45,911 nucleotides of DNA from DATKPE01 sp035524335 (lineage in GTDB: Bacteria > Bacteroidota > Ignavibacteria > UBA10030 > SZUA-254). Position 1 is the stretch's first letter. Each line of letters opens with the position of its first letter. Positions 17,268 through 26,406 of this stretch are shown piece by piece. Position numbers and translations under genes: made by a program. The notes below the pieces were generated by a model. The model ran no database searches and had not been told where the DNA came from. It saw only the letters and a list, made by a program, of their open reading frames with translations. The DNA lies in the NCBI GenBank assembly GCA_035524335.1, contig DATKPE010000048.1:1-45911 (forward strand), in the 5' to 3' direction.

Positions 17268-17723
17268 ATGGAAAAAACCCGACGTCAGTTTGCGGTACGG
17301 GAGATCATCTCGCGGCAGGTGGTGACGAGCCAGGACGATCTCCGGGTCGCGCTGAAAAAGAAAGGGATCGACGTCACCCAGGCCACCCTCTCGCGGGACC
17401 TGAAAGAACTCGGCGCAAGCTGGGTCGTCACCGGCGACACGGGAAGATATGTCTTCCAGCCCGCCGCCGCCGAGGCGCAGATCCTGCGCCCGATCGTCGG
17501 CTCCCAGGTTGTTTCCCTCAATGCAAATGAATCGATGATCGTCATTCACACCCTGCCGGGCTGTGCGGGATCGGTGGCGGAGTTCATCGACTCACATCAG
17601 CTGGAGGATATCATCGGCACCATTGCCGGCGACAACACCCTGCTGATCATTCCCCGCACGCAAAAACGCATCAAACATCTTGTCAGCATTCTACGAACAA
17701 AACTAACAGAAGGAGCGGTATGA
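17268..17723 (+). CDS. argR: Arginine repressor
   Basis: The protein has 151 residues, standard ArgR length. An N-terminal winged helix-turn-helix (TSQDDLRVALKKKGIDVTQA then TLSRDLKELG, residues about 21-52) binds ARG boxes. The C-terminal domain carries the arginine-binding and hexamer motif, here GTIAGDNTLLII (commonly GTIAGDDT), so one Asp is Asn. The gene sits inside the operon it should control, whose operator is at 14044-14079. Its stop overlaps the argG start by 4 bases (ATGA). Confidence 0.95.
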   Translation: MEKTRRQFAVREIISRQVVTSQDDLRVALKKKGIDVTQATLSRDLKELGASWVVTGDTGRYVFQPAAAEAQILRPIVGSQVVSLNANESMIVIHTLPGCAGSVAEFIDSHQLEDIIGTIAGDNTLLIIPRTQKRIKHLVSILRTKLTEGAV

Positions 17724-18964
17724 GCAAGACCAGGATCGTAGTGGCATATTCGGGCGGACTCGACACATCCGTCATGGTGAAATGGCTTATGGAGCGGTAC
17801 AACGCGGAGATCATCACCGCGACCGGAAATCTGGGCCAGCAGAAAGAGCTGATCGGCGTGGAGGAAAAGGCGTACAAGACGGGCGTGACCAAGGCGTATA
17901 TCGAGGACCTGACGCCGGAATTCGTGAACGACTACGTCTTTCCGTCCCTGCGTGCCGGCGCCCTCTATGAAGGCGTCTACCCGATGGCAACCTCCCTCGG
18001 CCGCCCCCTTCTTGCAAAACTCCTCGTCGACGTCGCGCGCAGGGAAGGCGCCACGATGGTGGCCCACGGCTGTACCGGCAAGGGGAACGACCAGGTCCGG
18101 TTCGAAGTTTCCGTCGGCGCACTCGCCCCCGACCTGAAGGTCCTGGCACCGCTCCGCGAATGGGAATTTACCTCGCGGGATGAGGAGATTGATTACGCGC
18201 GCCGTCACGGAATTCCGGTGAAGGCGACCGCCGCGAGTCCGTATTCGATCGATGAAAACATCTGGGGAACGAGCATTGAATGCGGCGTTCTCGAAAACCC
18301 GATGCTGGAACCGCCGCCCGATGCCTACACGCGGACCGTCGCGCCGCAGGATGCGCCGGACGAGCCCGAGTACTGCACGATTGAATTCGAGCGCGGCAAT
18401 CCGGTGGCGGTCAACGGCATGGTGCTGGACGGGATCCAGATTCTGCAGATGCTGAACGAAATCGGCGGACGCCACGGCGTCGGCAGGATCGACCTGGTGG
18501 AAAACCGCCTCGTCGGCATCAAGTCGAGGGAAATTTATGAGGCGCCCGCGGCCACCATTCTCCACTTCGCCCACAAGGAACTCGAACGCCTGACGCTCGA
18601 GAAATCGGTGTTCCATTTCAAATCCCAGATCGGCGCTGAATACGCCAACCTGGTCTATAATGGTCTCTGGTTTTCCCCCCTCCGGAGCGCTCTCGACGCA
18701 TTCGTCAGCGACACCCAGAAGACGGTGAGCGGAACGGTCGTCGTCAAGCTGTTCAAGGGAAACACCGTCATTGCCGGCCGGGAATCTGTCCACTCGCTCT
18801 ACCAGGCCAAACTTGCCACCTATACCAGCGAGGATCAGTTCGATCACCGTTCTTCCGAGGGGTTCATCAAAATCTACGGTCTTCCCCTCAAAACCTATTT
18901 CCAGGTCCAGCAACAATCGAACGGTGTGACGCATGAAGAACCGGTCCCGGTCGGGCGCGCCTGA
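17720..18964 (+). CDS. argG: Argininosuccinate synthase
   Basis: The protein has 414 residues. It condenses citrulline and aspartate with ATP to argininosuccinate. The PP-loop ATP motif is AYSGGLDTSVMVKWL at the N terminus. VAHGCTGKGNDQVRFE and SIDENIWGTSIECGVLE are diagnostic. It overlaps argR by 4 bases and argH by 32 bases. Citrulline has to come from ornithine carbamoyltransferase, whose gene argF is not in this cluster. Confidence 0.96.
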   Translation: MSKTRIVVAYSGGLDTSVMVKWLMERYNAEIITATGNLGQQKELIGVEEKAYKTGVTKAYIEDLTPEFVNDYVFPSLRAGALYEGVYPMATSLGRPLLAKLLVDVARREGATMVAHGCTGKGNDQVRFEVSVGALAPDLKVLAPLREWEFTSRDEEIDYARRHGIPVKATAASPYSIDENIWGTSIECGVLENPMLEPPPDAYTRTVAPQDAPDEPEYCTIEFERGNPVAVNGMVLDGIQILQMLNEIGGRHGVGRIDLVENRLVGIKSREIYEAPAATILHFAHKELERLTLEKSVFHFKSQIGAEYANLVYNGLWFSPLRSALDAFVSDTQKTVSGTVVVKLFKGNTVIAGRESVHSLYQAKLATYTSEDQFDHRSSEGFIKIYGLPLKTYFQVQQQSNGVTHEEPVPVGRA

Positions 18965-20369
18965 GCGCCCGCTCTCCGCATGGCAGGGGCGGTTCCGGGG
19001 TAAACTCGACCCCGGAGCGCTCGCCTTTTCCTCCTCACTGCCGGTCGACCGGCATCTGTTCCGCGAGGATATCGAAGGAAGCCTTGCCCATCTCCGCATG
19101 CTTGCCCGAAGGAAGATCATCCCCGCAGGCGAGGCGCGGCGGATGGAGCAGGCGCTTCTCCGCATCAGGGACGAGATCGAACGGGGTGAATTCCGCTTCG
19201 ACCGCACCGACGATGACGGCCGGTTCACCGCCGAAGATATCCACATGGCGATCGAACAACGCCTCTGCGAACTGACGGGGGATATCGGCGGAAAACTGCA
19301 CACCGCGCGGAGCCGGAACGATCAGATCGCCCTGGATGAACGGCTCTATCTCCGGACGGCCATCGCCGGAATCAGATCGGCGATCCGGCGGTTCCAGCAG
19401 GCGGTTCACCACACCGCTGAACGGCACGCCGATGTCGTCATGCCCGGCTACACGCATCTCCAGCGGGCCCAGCCCATACTTCTTGCGCACCACCTTCTGG
19501 CATACGTCGAGATGCTGGATCGGGACCGCGACCGGTTCGGCGACTGCGCGCGGCGTTCCGGCAGGTCGCCGCTCGGCGCCGGGGCTCTTGCCGGCACCTC
19601 GTTCCCGATCGACCGGCAATCGGTCGCGAGAATGCTCGGCTTTGCCGGGCCGGTGCCCAACAGCATCGATGCGGTGAGCGACCGGGATGCGCTCGTTGAA
19701 TTCCTCGCCGCATGCTCGATCCTGATGATGCACCTGAGCCGCTTCGCGGAGGATTGTATTCTCTGGAGCAGTGAGGAGTGGCGGTTCGCCGAGTTCGGGG
19801 ATGCGTTTACCACCGGCAGCAGTATCATGCCGCAGAAAAAAAACCCGGATATGGCCGAACTGATCCGCGGCAAGACGGGAAGAGTCTACGGGGATCTGGT
19901 CGCCCTCCTGACGGTGATGAAAGGCCTGCCGCTTGCCTATAACCGCGACATGCAGGAGGACAAGGAGCCGCTGTTCGACGCTGCCGACACGGTCCGCCGG
20001 TCGCTCGATGTCTTCGCCGGCATGATCGCCAGCGCTAAATTCGACAAGGGGAGATTCGAAAACGAGTCGGACCTTCTCCTTGCCACCGAACTGGCCGATT
20101 ATCTTGTCCGCAAGGGAGTTCCGTTCCGTCAGGCGCATGCCACGGTCGGACGGATCGTCCAGGAATGCATCCTCAGAAACTGTTCGCTGAAGGAACTTCC
20201 GCTTGCAACCTACCGCCGCTTTTCCGGACATTTCGATCGTGATCTCTGGAAAATCCTGAATCTCAGAGCGTCTCTGAAGATGAAAAAATCGGCGGGCTCG
20301 ACCTCTCCGGCGGAGGTCAGAAAATCTCTCGCATCCTGGAACCGAATTCTCAGATCCCGGTCCCGCTGA
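18933..20369 (+). CDS. argH: Argininosuccinate lyase
   Basis: The protein has 478 residues. It splits argininosuccinate to arginine and fumarate. The signature loop is GSSIMPQKKNPDMAEL, containing the catalytic serine. Other family pieces are AWQGRF near the N terminus, DIHMAIEQRL, KLHTARSRNDQIALD, PGYTHLQRAQPI, GAGALAGTSF, and the C-terminal KKSAGSTSPAEV. Its ATG lies 32 bases inside argG in another frame, and there is no later ATG before AWQGRF, so this start is the best available. It ends the arginine operon. Confidence 0.95.
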   Translation: MKNRSRSGAPERPLSAWQGRFRGKLDPGALAFSSSLPVDRHLFREDIEGSLAHLRMLARRKIIPAGEARRMEQALLRIRDEIERGEFRFDRTDDDGRFTAEDIHMAIEQRLCELTGDIGGKLHTARSRNDQIALDERLYLRTAIAGIRSAIRRFQQAVHHTAERHADVVMPGYTHLQRAQPILLAHHLLAYVEMLDRDRDRFGDCARRSGRSPLGAGALAGTSFPIDRQSVARMLGFAGPVPNSIDAVSDRDALVEFLAACSILMMHLSRFAEDCILWSSEEWRFAEFGDAFTTGSSIMPQKKNPDMAELIRGKTGRVYGDLVALLTVMKGLPLAYNRDMQEDKEPLFDAADTVRRSLDVFAGMIASAKFDKGRFENESDLLLATELADYLVRKGVPFRQAHATVGRIVQECILRNCSLKELPLATYRRFSGHFDRDLWKILNLRASLKMKKSAGSTSPAEVRKSLASWNRILRSRSR

Positions 20370-20424
20370 AACCCGGGCAGTCCGCTTTACCGTACTCCGA
20401 TTGTCCCCCCGTCCTGCATTCCGT

Positions 20425-20453
20425 TTGATTGAGAACCGGGATTTCCCTATTTT
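20425..20453 (+). promoter_or_regulatory. Promoter for the GH31-esterase operon
   Basis: TTGATT (20425-20430, preceded by T), 17 bases, TATTTT (20448-20453). It lies 50 bases upstream of the GH31 start in the 133-base gap after argH. Confidence 0.5.
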
Positions 20454-20502
20454 CCATCCGGTCAGTTCCATAACGCTTCCCATAAACCGAAAGCCAGGAC
20501 CC

Positions 20503-23500
20503 ATGCGGCTACGATTCCGGATCTGCATTCTCTCCGTTCATCTTCTGATCTGTTTTTTAACGGCAGGACAGGCACAAACAACCGGCGATAATCCGAAAGC
20601 GGACAGGAAGGCGGTCGTCGTCTCGGGCCAGGCGCGCTTCACGATCCTCACCCCGAGGCTGGTCCGGCTCGAATGGAGCCCCGACAGCATTTTCGAGGAC
20701 CGGGCGTCGCTCGTGTTCCTCCGCCGCAATCTTCCCGTGCCGAATATCAATCTCAGCGAGACGGACGATCAGCTCACCATCATGACGGATGATATCATCA
20801 TCCGCTACAAAAAGAACCGAGGAAAGTTCACCCGCGACAACCTGAGCATCCGGGCGGTCGTCGGCTCGGCCATGATCAACTGGTCGCCCGGTCAGACCGA
20901 TTCGCTCAATCTCCGCGGAACCACCCGCACCCTGGACGGCACGAACGGGGAAAAAGACGTCCAGCTCGAGCCCGGACTCATATCGCGGAGCGGATGGTCC
21001 CTGGTCGATGATTCCGACAGGCCGCTGTTCGACAGTACCGAGTGGCATTGGGTTGTGCCGCGTCCTCCCGGAGAACGCCAGGATTGGTACCTCTTTTGCT
21101 ACGGCGAAGACTACAAAAAGGCCCTTGCCGATTTTACGCTCGTGGCGGGGAAGATCCCGATCCCCCCGAAATTTGCCTTCGGGTACTGGTGGTCGCGTTA
21201 CTGGACCTACTCCGATGCCGAGCTCCGCAGTCTCATTGCCGATATGCGGAAATACGATGTGCCGATCGACGTGCTGATCATCGACATGGACTGGCATGAG
21301 ACGTACGGTCTCAGCGTGCACGGAACACAGCGTGATCCGTTCGGCCAGTCGGTCGGATGGACCGGCTATACATGGAATAAAACCCTCTTCCCGGATCCCG
21401 GCCGTTTCCTGCGCTGGACCAAGGACGAGCATCTCAAAACTGCCCTCAATCTCCATCCCGCCTCCGGCATCGCGCCGATGGAGGAACAGTATCCCGCTTT
21501 CGCGAAGGAATACGGGTTCGATACCAGCGGCGGAAAATACATCCCGTTCGCCATCGAAGACAAAAAATGGGCCAGGACCTGGTTCGACGTCATTCTCCAC
21601 CCGCTCGAACGGCAGGGAATCGATTTCTGGTGGCTCGACTGGCAGGCCTGGCTGGAGAACAGGAAAATTGCCGGACTCAGCAACACCTGGTGGCTGAACT
21701 ATGTCTTCTTCACCGACATGGAACGGCAGGCGGGGAAACGGCCGCTCCTCTTCCACCGGTGGGGGGGACTCGGCAATCACAGGTATCAGATCGGGTTTTC
21801 AGGCGACTCCTGGAGCACGTGGGACGCCCTTGCATACCAGCCGGCGTTCACGGCGACCGCCGCAAACGTCGCCTACGGCTACTGGAGCCACGATATCGGG
21901 GGCCATCTGGGAAACGACCCCGATCCGGAACTCTATCTCCGCTGGATCCAGTGGGGCATTTTCAGCCCCATCCTCCGGACCCATTCGACCAAATCGAGCG
22001 AGATCGAACGCAGGATATGGAAATATCCCGAACAGTTCAATGCCATGCGGGAGGCCTTCCGTCTCCGCTATGCCCTCGTTCCGTACATCTATTCTGCGGC
22101 GCGGAAAGCGTATGAAACGGGCGTTGCGATCTGTCATCCTCTCTATTATGAATATCCGAAACGGAACGAGGCATATTCCTTCAGGGGGGAATACTTTTTC
22201 GGCGATGACATGATCGTGGCTCCCGTGACGTCGAAAGCCGATCCGGTGAGCGGGCTCGCGTCAAAAAGCATCTGGCTTCCGCCGGGTGACTGGTATGAAT
22301 GGTTCAGCGGCACGACGCTCAAGGGAAACGTCACCGTCGAGCGGAAATACACCGTCGACGAGATCCCTCTGTTCGTGAAAGCCGGCGCCGTCGTTCCCCT
22401 CTACCCGAAGGTTTCCAATCTTCAACAGCCCATCGATACGCTGATCCTCTTCTGCGTTCCCGGAAGGAACGGGGGTGCGGAACTGTATGACGACGACGGC
22501 GCCACGTCGGCATACCGGGAACACGCCGCCTGGACCTCGGTATCGCAGGAGAATCCTGGCGGGGGCCGCAAAATAATCACCATCGCGCCGCGCCGGGGAT
22601 CGTATCAGGGAATGCCGTCGAAACGGGCGTACGAGATCCGGATTCCCAACTCGTTCCCGCCGCTGGACGTCACGGTGAACGGGAAAAAATTCCGCGCAGG
22701 GGTCAAGGATTCCCCCGGCAGATGGAGCTATGATGCGAATGAGCTCACAACGCGCGTCTATCTGCCTCTCCTGCCGTGTGATAAAAAGACGGAAGTCGTC
22801 GTCACGTTTGCCGATACCGGCGGATCGGGCGAGTCGCTCCTGAACGGCATGAGCGGTCTGTTCAGAAGGATTCCCCGGATTGTCGGATTGATGAAGGACG
22901 AGGTGAACCGGCACGATCAGATCGCGAATGCGCCGTCGCAGATTCTCCGGCTGGGCAGTCTGCCGACCCGGATCGCCTATTCTCCCGGTTCTGCCGCGGA
23001 GATATTGTCCGATTTTCAACAACACAGCCAGGAGGTGGTGGCTCAGATCATGAATTATCCCTCCCGGAACCAGAATGTGCTCGAATCGGTCGTTGCCCTT
23101 TTCCCGTTCGCACCGGCGATCACGCCCAAACCGGACGTGAAGCTGGAAAAGGAGATTTCCGACGCTCCCGTGAAGGTGGAGATCAGTGTACCCGATCATG
23201 TGGTCGTCCATTATACGACCGACGGCACGGAGCCGACCGAAAATTCGGCGGTGTACCAGCAGTCGTTCCAGCTCGATTCGACGACGACCGTCAAAGCGAA
23301 GGCGTTCAAGCCCGGATCTCTCTGCAGTTTTACAGTCCGTGCGGACTACAAGCGGGTGTACGCGAAATCGGTGACGTACAAATACCCCGGAAGTCCGCGC
23401 TACACCGGCGGAGGGGAATTTGCCCTGGTCGACGGGAGTCTCGGAACAGCCGACAACTATCGCGACGGCTGGGTCGGATTTCAGCAGAGTGATATGGTCG

Positions 23501-23835
23501 CAACAATAGAGCTGGTTCATCCGACCGCCGTCGGTGCGATCACGACCCGGTTCCTTCAGAATCAGGAAAGCTGGATTTTTCTCCCCGCCGGTCTGAAATA
23601 CGAGGTCTCGACCGACGGCGTGAATTATAAAACGGTCTACGAAAAGGATCTGAAGAGTGAAGCTGCCGCTCAGGCCGGCGAGATCGCCGTGAAGTCGTAC
23701 ACCGCGCCGGTCGGCGCGGACCGGATCACACATCTCCGGATCACCGCCTTCAACATCCGCACCTGTCCTCCCTGGCATGAAGGAAACGGGGGGAAGGCGT
23801 GGCTCTTTACCGACGAGATCATCCTCCAAAAATAG
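20503..23835 (+). CDS. Secreted glycoside hydrolase family 31 enzyme, multimodular
   Basis: The protein has 1110 residues from ATG at 20503 (AGGA just upstream); an open stretch back to 20401 is ignored. A signal peptide ends at LLICFLTAGQAQ. After an N-terminal beta-sandwich comes the GH31 barrel (about 220-560) with FGYWWSRYWTYSD, IDVLIIDMDWH, the predicted nucleophile D379 in FWWLDWQ and the acid/base D435 in FSGDSWSTW. Beta domains follow to about 760. Residues 885-950 match a chitobiase C-terminal-like module (VVHYTTDGTEPTENS), and about 970-1110 a discoidin-like carbohydrate-binding domain. It is likely an exported alpha-glycosidase acting on an unknown polysaccharide. An esterase-like gene follows after 15 bases. 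Confidence 0.88.
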   Translation: MRLRFRICILSVHLLICFLTAGQAQTTGDNPKADRKAVVVSGQARFTILTPRLVRLEWSPDSIFEDRASLVFLRRNLPVPNINLSETDDQLTIMTDDIIIRYKKNRGKFTRDNLSIRAVVGSAMINWSPGQTDSLNLRGTTRTLDGTNGEKDVQLEPGLISRSGWSLVDDSDRPLFDSTEWHWVVPRPPGERQDWYLFCYGEDYKKALADFTLVAGKIPIPPKFAFGYWWSRYWTYSDAELRSLIADMRKYDVPIDVLIIDMDWHETYGLSVHGTQRDPFGQSVGWTGYTWNKTLFPDPGRFLRWTKDEHLKTALNLHPASGIAPMEEQYPAFAKEYGFDTSGGKYIPFAIEDKKWARTWFDVILHPLERQGIDFWWLDWQAWLENRKIAGLSNTWWLNYVFFTDMERQAGKRPLLFHRWGGLGNHRYQIGFSGDSWSTWDALAYQPAFTATAANVAYGYWSHDIGGHLGNDPDPELYLRWIQWGIFSPILRTHSTKSSEIERRIWKYPEQFNAMREAFRLRYALVPYIYSAARKAYETGVAICHPLYYEYPKRNEAYSFRGEYFFGDDMIVAPVTSKADPVSGLASKSIWLPPGDWYEWFSGTTLKGNVTVERKYTVDEIPLFVKAGAVVPLYPKVSNLQQPIDTLILFCVPGRNGGAELYDDDGATSAYREHAAWTSVSQENPGGGRKIITIAPRRGSYQGMPSKRAYEIRIPNSFPPLDVTVNGKKFRAGVKDSPGRWSYDANELTTRVYLPLLPCDKKTEVVVTFADTGGSGESLLNGMSGLFRRIPRIVGLMKDEVNRHDQIANAPSQILRLGSLPTRIAYSPGSAAEILSDFQQHSQEVVAQIMNYPSRNQNVLESVVALFPFAPAITPKPDVKLEKEISDAPVKVEISVPDHVVVHYTTDGTEPTENSAVYQQSFQLDSTTTVKAKAFKPGSLCSFTVRADYKRVYAKSVTYKYPGSPRYTGGGEFALVDGSLGTADNYRDGWVGFQQSDMVATIELVHPTAVGAITTRFLQNQESWIFLPAGLKYEVSTDGVNYKTVYEKDLKSEAAAQAGEIAVKSYTAPVGADRITHLRITAFNIRTCPPWHEGNGGKAWLFTDEIILQK

Positions 23836-23850
23836 AGGCCCGAAACCGGA

Positions 23851-26400
23851 ATGTCTCCCTTAGCCCGCCGCACGATCGTCGCGGCTCTCATTGCCCTGCC
23901 GCTCCTGCTCTGTGCGCCGTGCGCCCATGCGCAGACCGGCGATACGCTTGTTCTGAAACACGCGCTTGCCCTGCCGGTGCCGAGAAAATATGCCGAAACG
24001 GTAATTGCCCTCAATCCGGTGGAGGCCGCACTCGCCGGGGGGACATGGAAATCCCCGGCCGCACACCGGCGAACGGTCTTTCCCGGATACGGGCCGTCGG
24101 AGTGGACGGAGATTTCGGTCGATTCGACCGGCTGGTTCGAGGACACGGTGCTGAACGGCTGTTATCTCTACGGCGAAATCGAATCGCCCCGCGCACAGCC
24201 GATGCTCCTCGCCGCGATGGGAGACGAAATGATCTACGTCAACGGCGCCCCGAGGGCCGGCAATCCGTACGGTCTGAAGGATTCCTATGAAAGCTGGGAA
24301 CCGCGCTTCGACTATTCCATTCTCCCGGTCGACCTCAGAAAGGGAAAGAATGAATTTCTCGTCCGGTCGGCTCGCGGACGGTTCCGCATGAAGCTGTTCC
24401 CGCCGCCGAAGCCGGTCCTCTTCAACACCCGGGATGCGACGCTTCCCGACCTCATCGCCGGTTCCTCCGTCGATACCTGGGGGGCGGTCGTCGTGATCAG
24501 CGCCGCTTCCGCAGGCGCCGGACCCTGCATCCTGCGGGCGGAGTTTGACAACCAGACGACCCGTTCGAACGTCGGAACGCTCCAGCCCTTCTCGGTGCGG
24601 AAAATCAGGTTCAGGCTGGCCGGTTCCGTTTCACCAGTGCAGGGCGACCTCAGGGTGAAGCTGTCGCTTCTTTCGCTCGGGAACAGCGGACCGGCAGGAC
24701 GCCGGACCGGCGAGATTCTGCTCGACACGGCGACCGTTCTCGTCCGGATCGTCCGGCCCGGAGAGAACCGCCGGGAGACGTTCATCTCAGCGGAGGACGG
24801 CAGTGTCCAGTATTACGCCGTTCTTCCGGCGTCGGATTCCACCCCGGCAATGAAGTCGCTCGTCCTTTCGCTTCACGGCGCATCGGTCGAGGCGATAAAT
24901 CAGTCCGGTTCCTATGAACAGAAACCATGGGCGTATATCGTTGCGCCGACCAATCGCCGTCCCTACGGATTCAACTGGGAGGATTGGGGGGAACTGGATG
25001 CCCTGCAGGTTCTCGGCATTGCCCGGACGAAATTCCCCATCGATACCACCCGGATTTATCTCACCGGACATTCCATGGGAGGACACGGAACGTGGCATAT
25101 CGGTACGGTCTATCCGGACCGGTTCGCCGCCATCGCCCCGAGCGCCGGCTGGATCAGTTTCTGGACATACCGCTTCCGCGGACAGGACCTTGGCGACACG
25201 ACTCCCGTAAGGGAAATGATACGCAGATCGACCGGACCGAGCGAGACGTTCACGCATCTCCCGAATCTTTCGGGGCTCGGCGTCTACGTCCTGCACGGGA
25301 GCGAGGATGACAACGTGCCGGTGACCGAATCCAGATCGATCGTCGACAGCCTCAAGGCGATCCAGCCCGATCTGGTGTACCACGAGGAACCGGGTGCGGG
25401 TCACTGGTGGGACAAATCGGGTGAACCGGGAGCCGATTGCGTCGATTGGGCCCCCATGTTCGATTTTTTCTCCCGTCACGCCAGACCGGAGATGAGGGAA
25501 GTGCGCGACATCGATTTTACGACAGCCAACCCCGGCGTCTCCGCCTCGGAGTACTGGGCGACTGTGGTTGCGCAGGAACGTCAGCTCAAACCAAGCCGGA
25601 TCAGACTCCGTTTCGATCCGGGTCTCCACCGGTTTTCCGGATCGACATCAAACGTTGCGATACTCAGCATCGACTGCTCGCCGTTCGATCTCCGGGATTC
25701 GCTGTCCGTTCTGCTCGACGGGCAGACCCTGCGCACCATTCCGGCAGGCCGCATCTGGCTCTCCCGTCAGGCGGGCGTGTGGCAGATCGTCGGTTCGCCG
25801 GCCGATCAGCAGAAAAATCCCCGCCGGTACGGCACCCTCAAGGAGGCATTCCGGCACGACGTTCTCTTCATCTACGGCACTCAGGGGTCGGAGGAGGAAA
25901 ACAGGTGGGCATTCGACAAAGCCCGGTATGACGCGGAAAAGCTCTGGTACCAGGGGAACGGTTCTGTGGAAGTCTTGTCGGATCGCGAGTCTGTGCCGCT
26001 CATCAAACATCCGGAGAACAGAAGCGTTGTTCTCTACGGAAACAGCGTCACCAACGGCGCGTGGAAACTCCTTCTCCGGACATGTCCCGTCCAGGTGGGG
26101 AAGGGGAAAATCTCGATGCGGGACGGAAGGACATATTCCGGCGACGATCTCGGCTGTATTCTCATCCGGCCCAGAGACGGCGTGCCGGACGCGGACGTCG
26201 CCGCGATCACGGGGACAGGAATCAGGGGAATGAATTCCCTCAACCGGATTCCGTACCTGAGTCCGGGAATCAATCTGCCGGATTGCACCATTCTGTCCGG
26301 AGAATATATGACGAAGGGTGACGAAGGGGTGCTGTTCACCGGGTATTTTGGTCTCGATTGGAGTGTCGAACGGGGGGAATTTGTCAGCGGCCGGAAGTGA
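23851..26400 (+). CDS. Secreted multidomain esterase/peptidase-like alpha/beta hydrolase
   Basis: The protein has 849 residues. A signal peptide ends near CAPCAHAQ. The first 300 residues are beta-rich and unassigned. An alpha/beta hydrolase domain (about 315-555) has the nucleophile S408 in GHSMGGHGTW, an acid at D486/D487 in GSEDDNVPV, and H518 in GAGHWWD, as in prolyl-oligopeptidase-like and feruloyl/acetyl esterase relatives. The C-terminal 300 residues are again beta-rich and unassigned. The context suggests it removes acyl groups from the polysaccharide attacked by the GH31 enzyme; this is inference. It converges on the next gene with a 6-base gap. Confidence 0.8.
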   Translation: MSPLARRTIVAALIALPLLLCAPCAHAQTGDTLVLKHALALPVPRKYAETVIALNPVEAALAGGTWKSPAAHRRTVFPGYGPSEWTEISVDSTGWFEDTVLNGCYLYGEIESPRAQPMLLAAMGDEMIYVNGAPRAGNPYGLKDSYESWEPRFDYSILPVDLRKGKNEFLVRSARGRFRMKLFPPPKPVLFNTRDATLPDLIAGSSVDTWGAVVVISAASAGAGPCILRAEFDNQTTRSNVGTLQPFSVRKIRFRLAGSVSPVQGDLRVKLSLLSLGNSGPAGRRTGEILLDTATVLVRIVRPGENRRETFISAEDGSVQYYAVLPASDSTPAMKSLVLSLHGASVEAINQSGSYEQKPWAYIVAPTNRRPYGFNWEDWGELDALQVLGIARTKFPIDTTRIYLTGHSMGGHGTWHIGTVYPDRFAAIAPSAGWISFWTYRFRGQDLGDTTPVREMIRRSTGPSETFTHLPNLSGLGVYVLHGSEDDNVPVTESRSIVDSLKAIQPDLVYHEEPGAGHWWDKSGEPGADCVDWAPMFDFFSRHARPEMREVRDIDFTTANPGVSASEYWATVVAQERQLKPSRIRLRFDPGLHRFSGSTSNVAILSIDCSPFDLRDSLSVLLDGQTLRTIPAGRIWLSRQAGVWQIVGSPADQQKNPRRYGTLKEAFRHDVLFIYGTQGSEEENRWAFDKARYDAEKLWYQGNGSVEVLSDRESVPLIKHPENRSVVLYGNSVTNGAWKLLLRTCPVQVGKGKISMRDGRTYSGDDLGCILIRPRDGVPDADVAAITGTGIRGMNSLNRIPYLSPGINLPDCTILSGEYMTKGDEGVLFTGYFGLDWSVERGEFVSGRK

Positions 26401-26406
26401 GGCCGG

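Noticed and set aside
22261..23829. 522-residue minus-strand frame
   Set aside because: Shadow of the GH31 gene; Arg- and Asp-rich without motifs.
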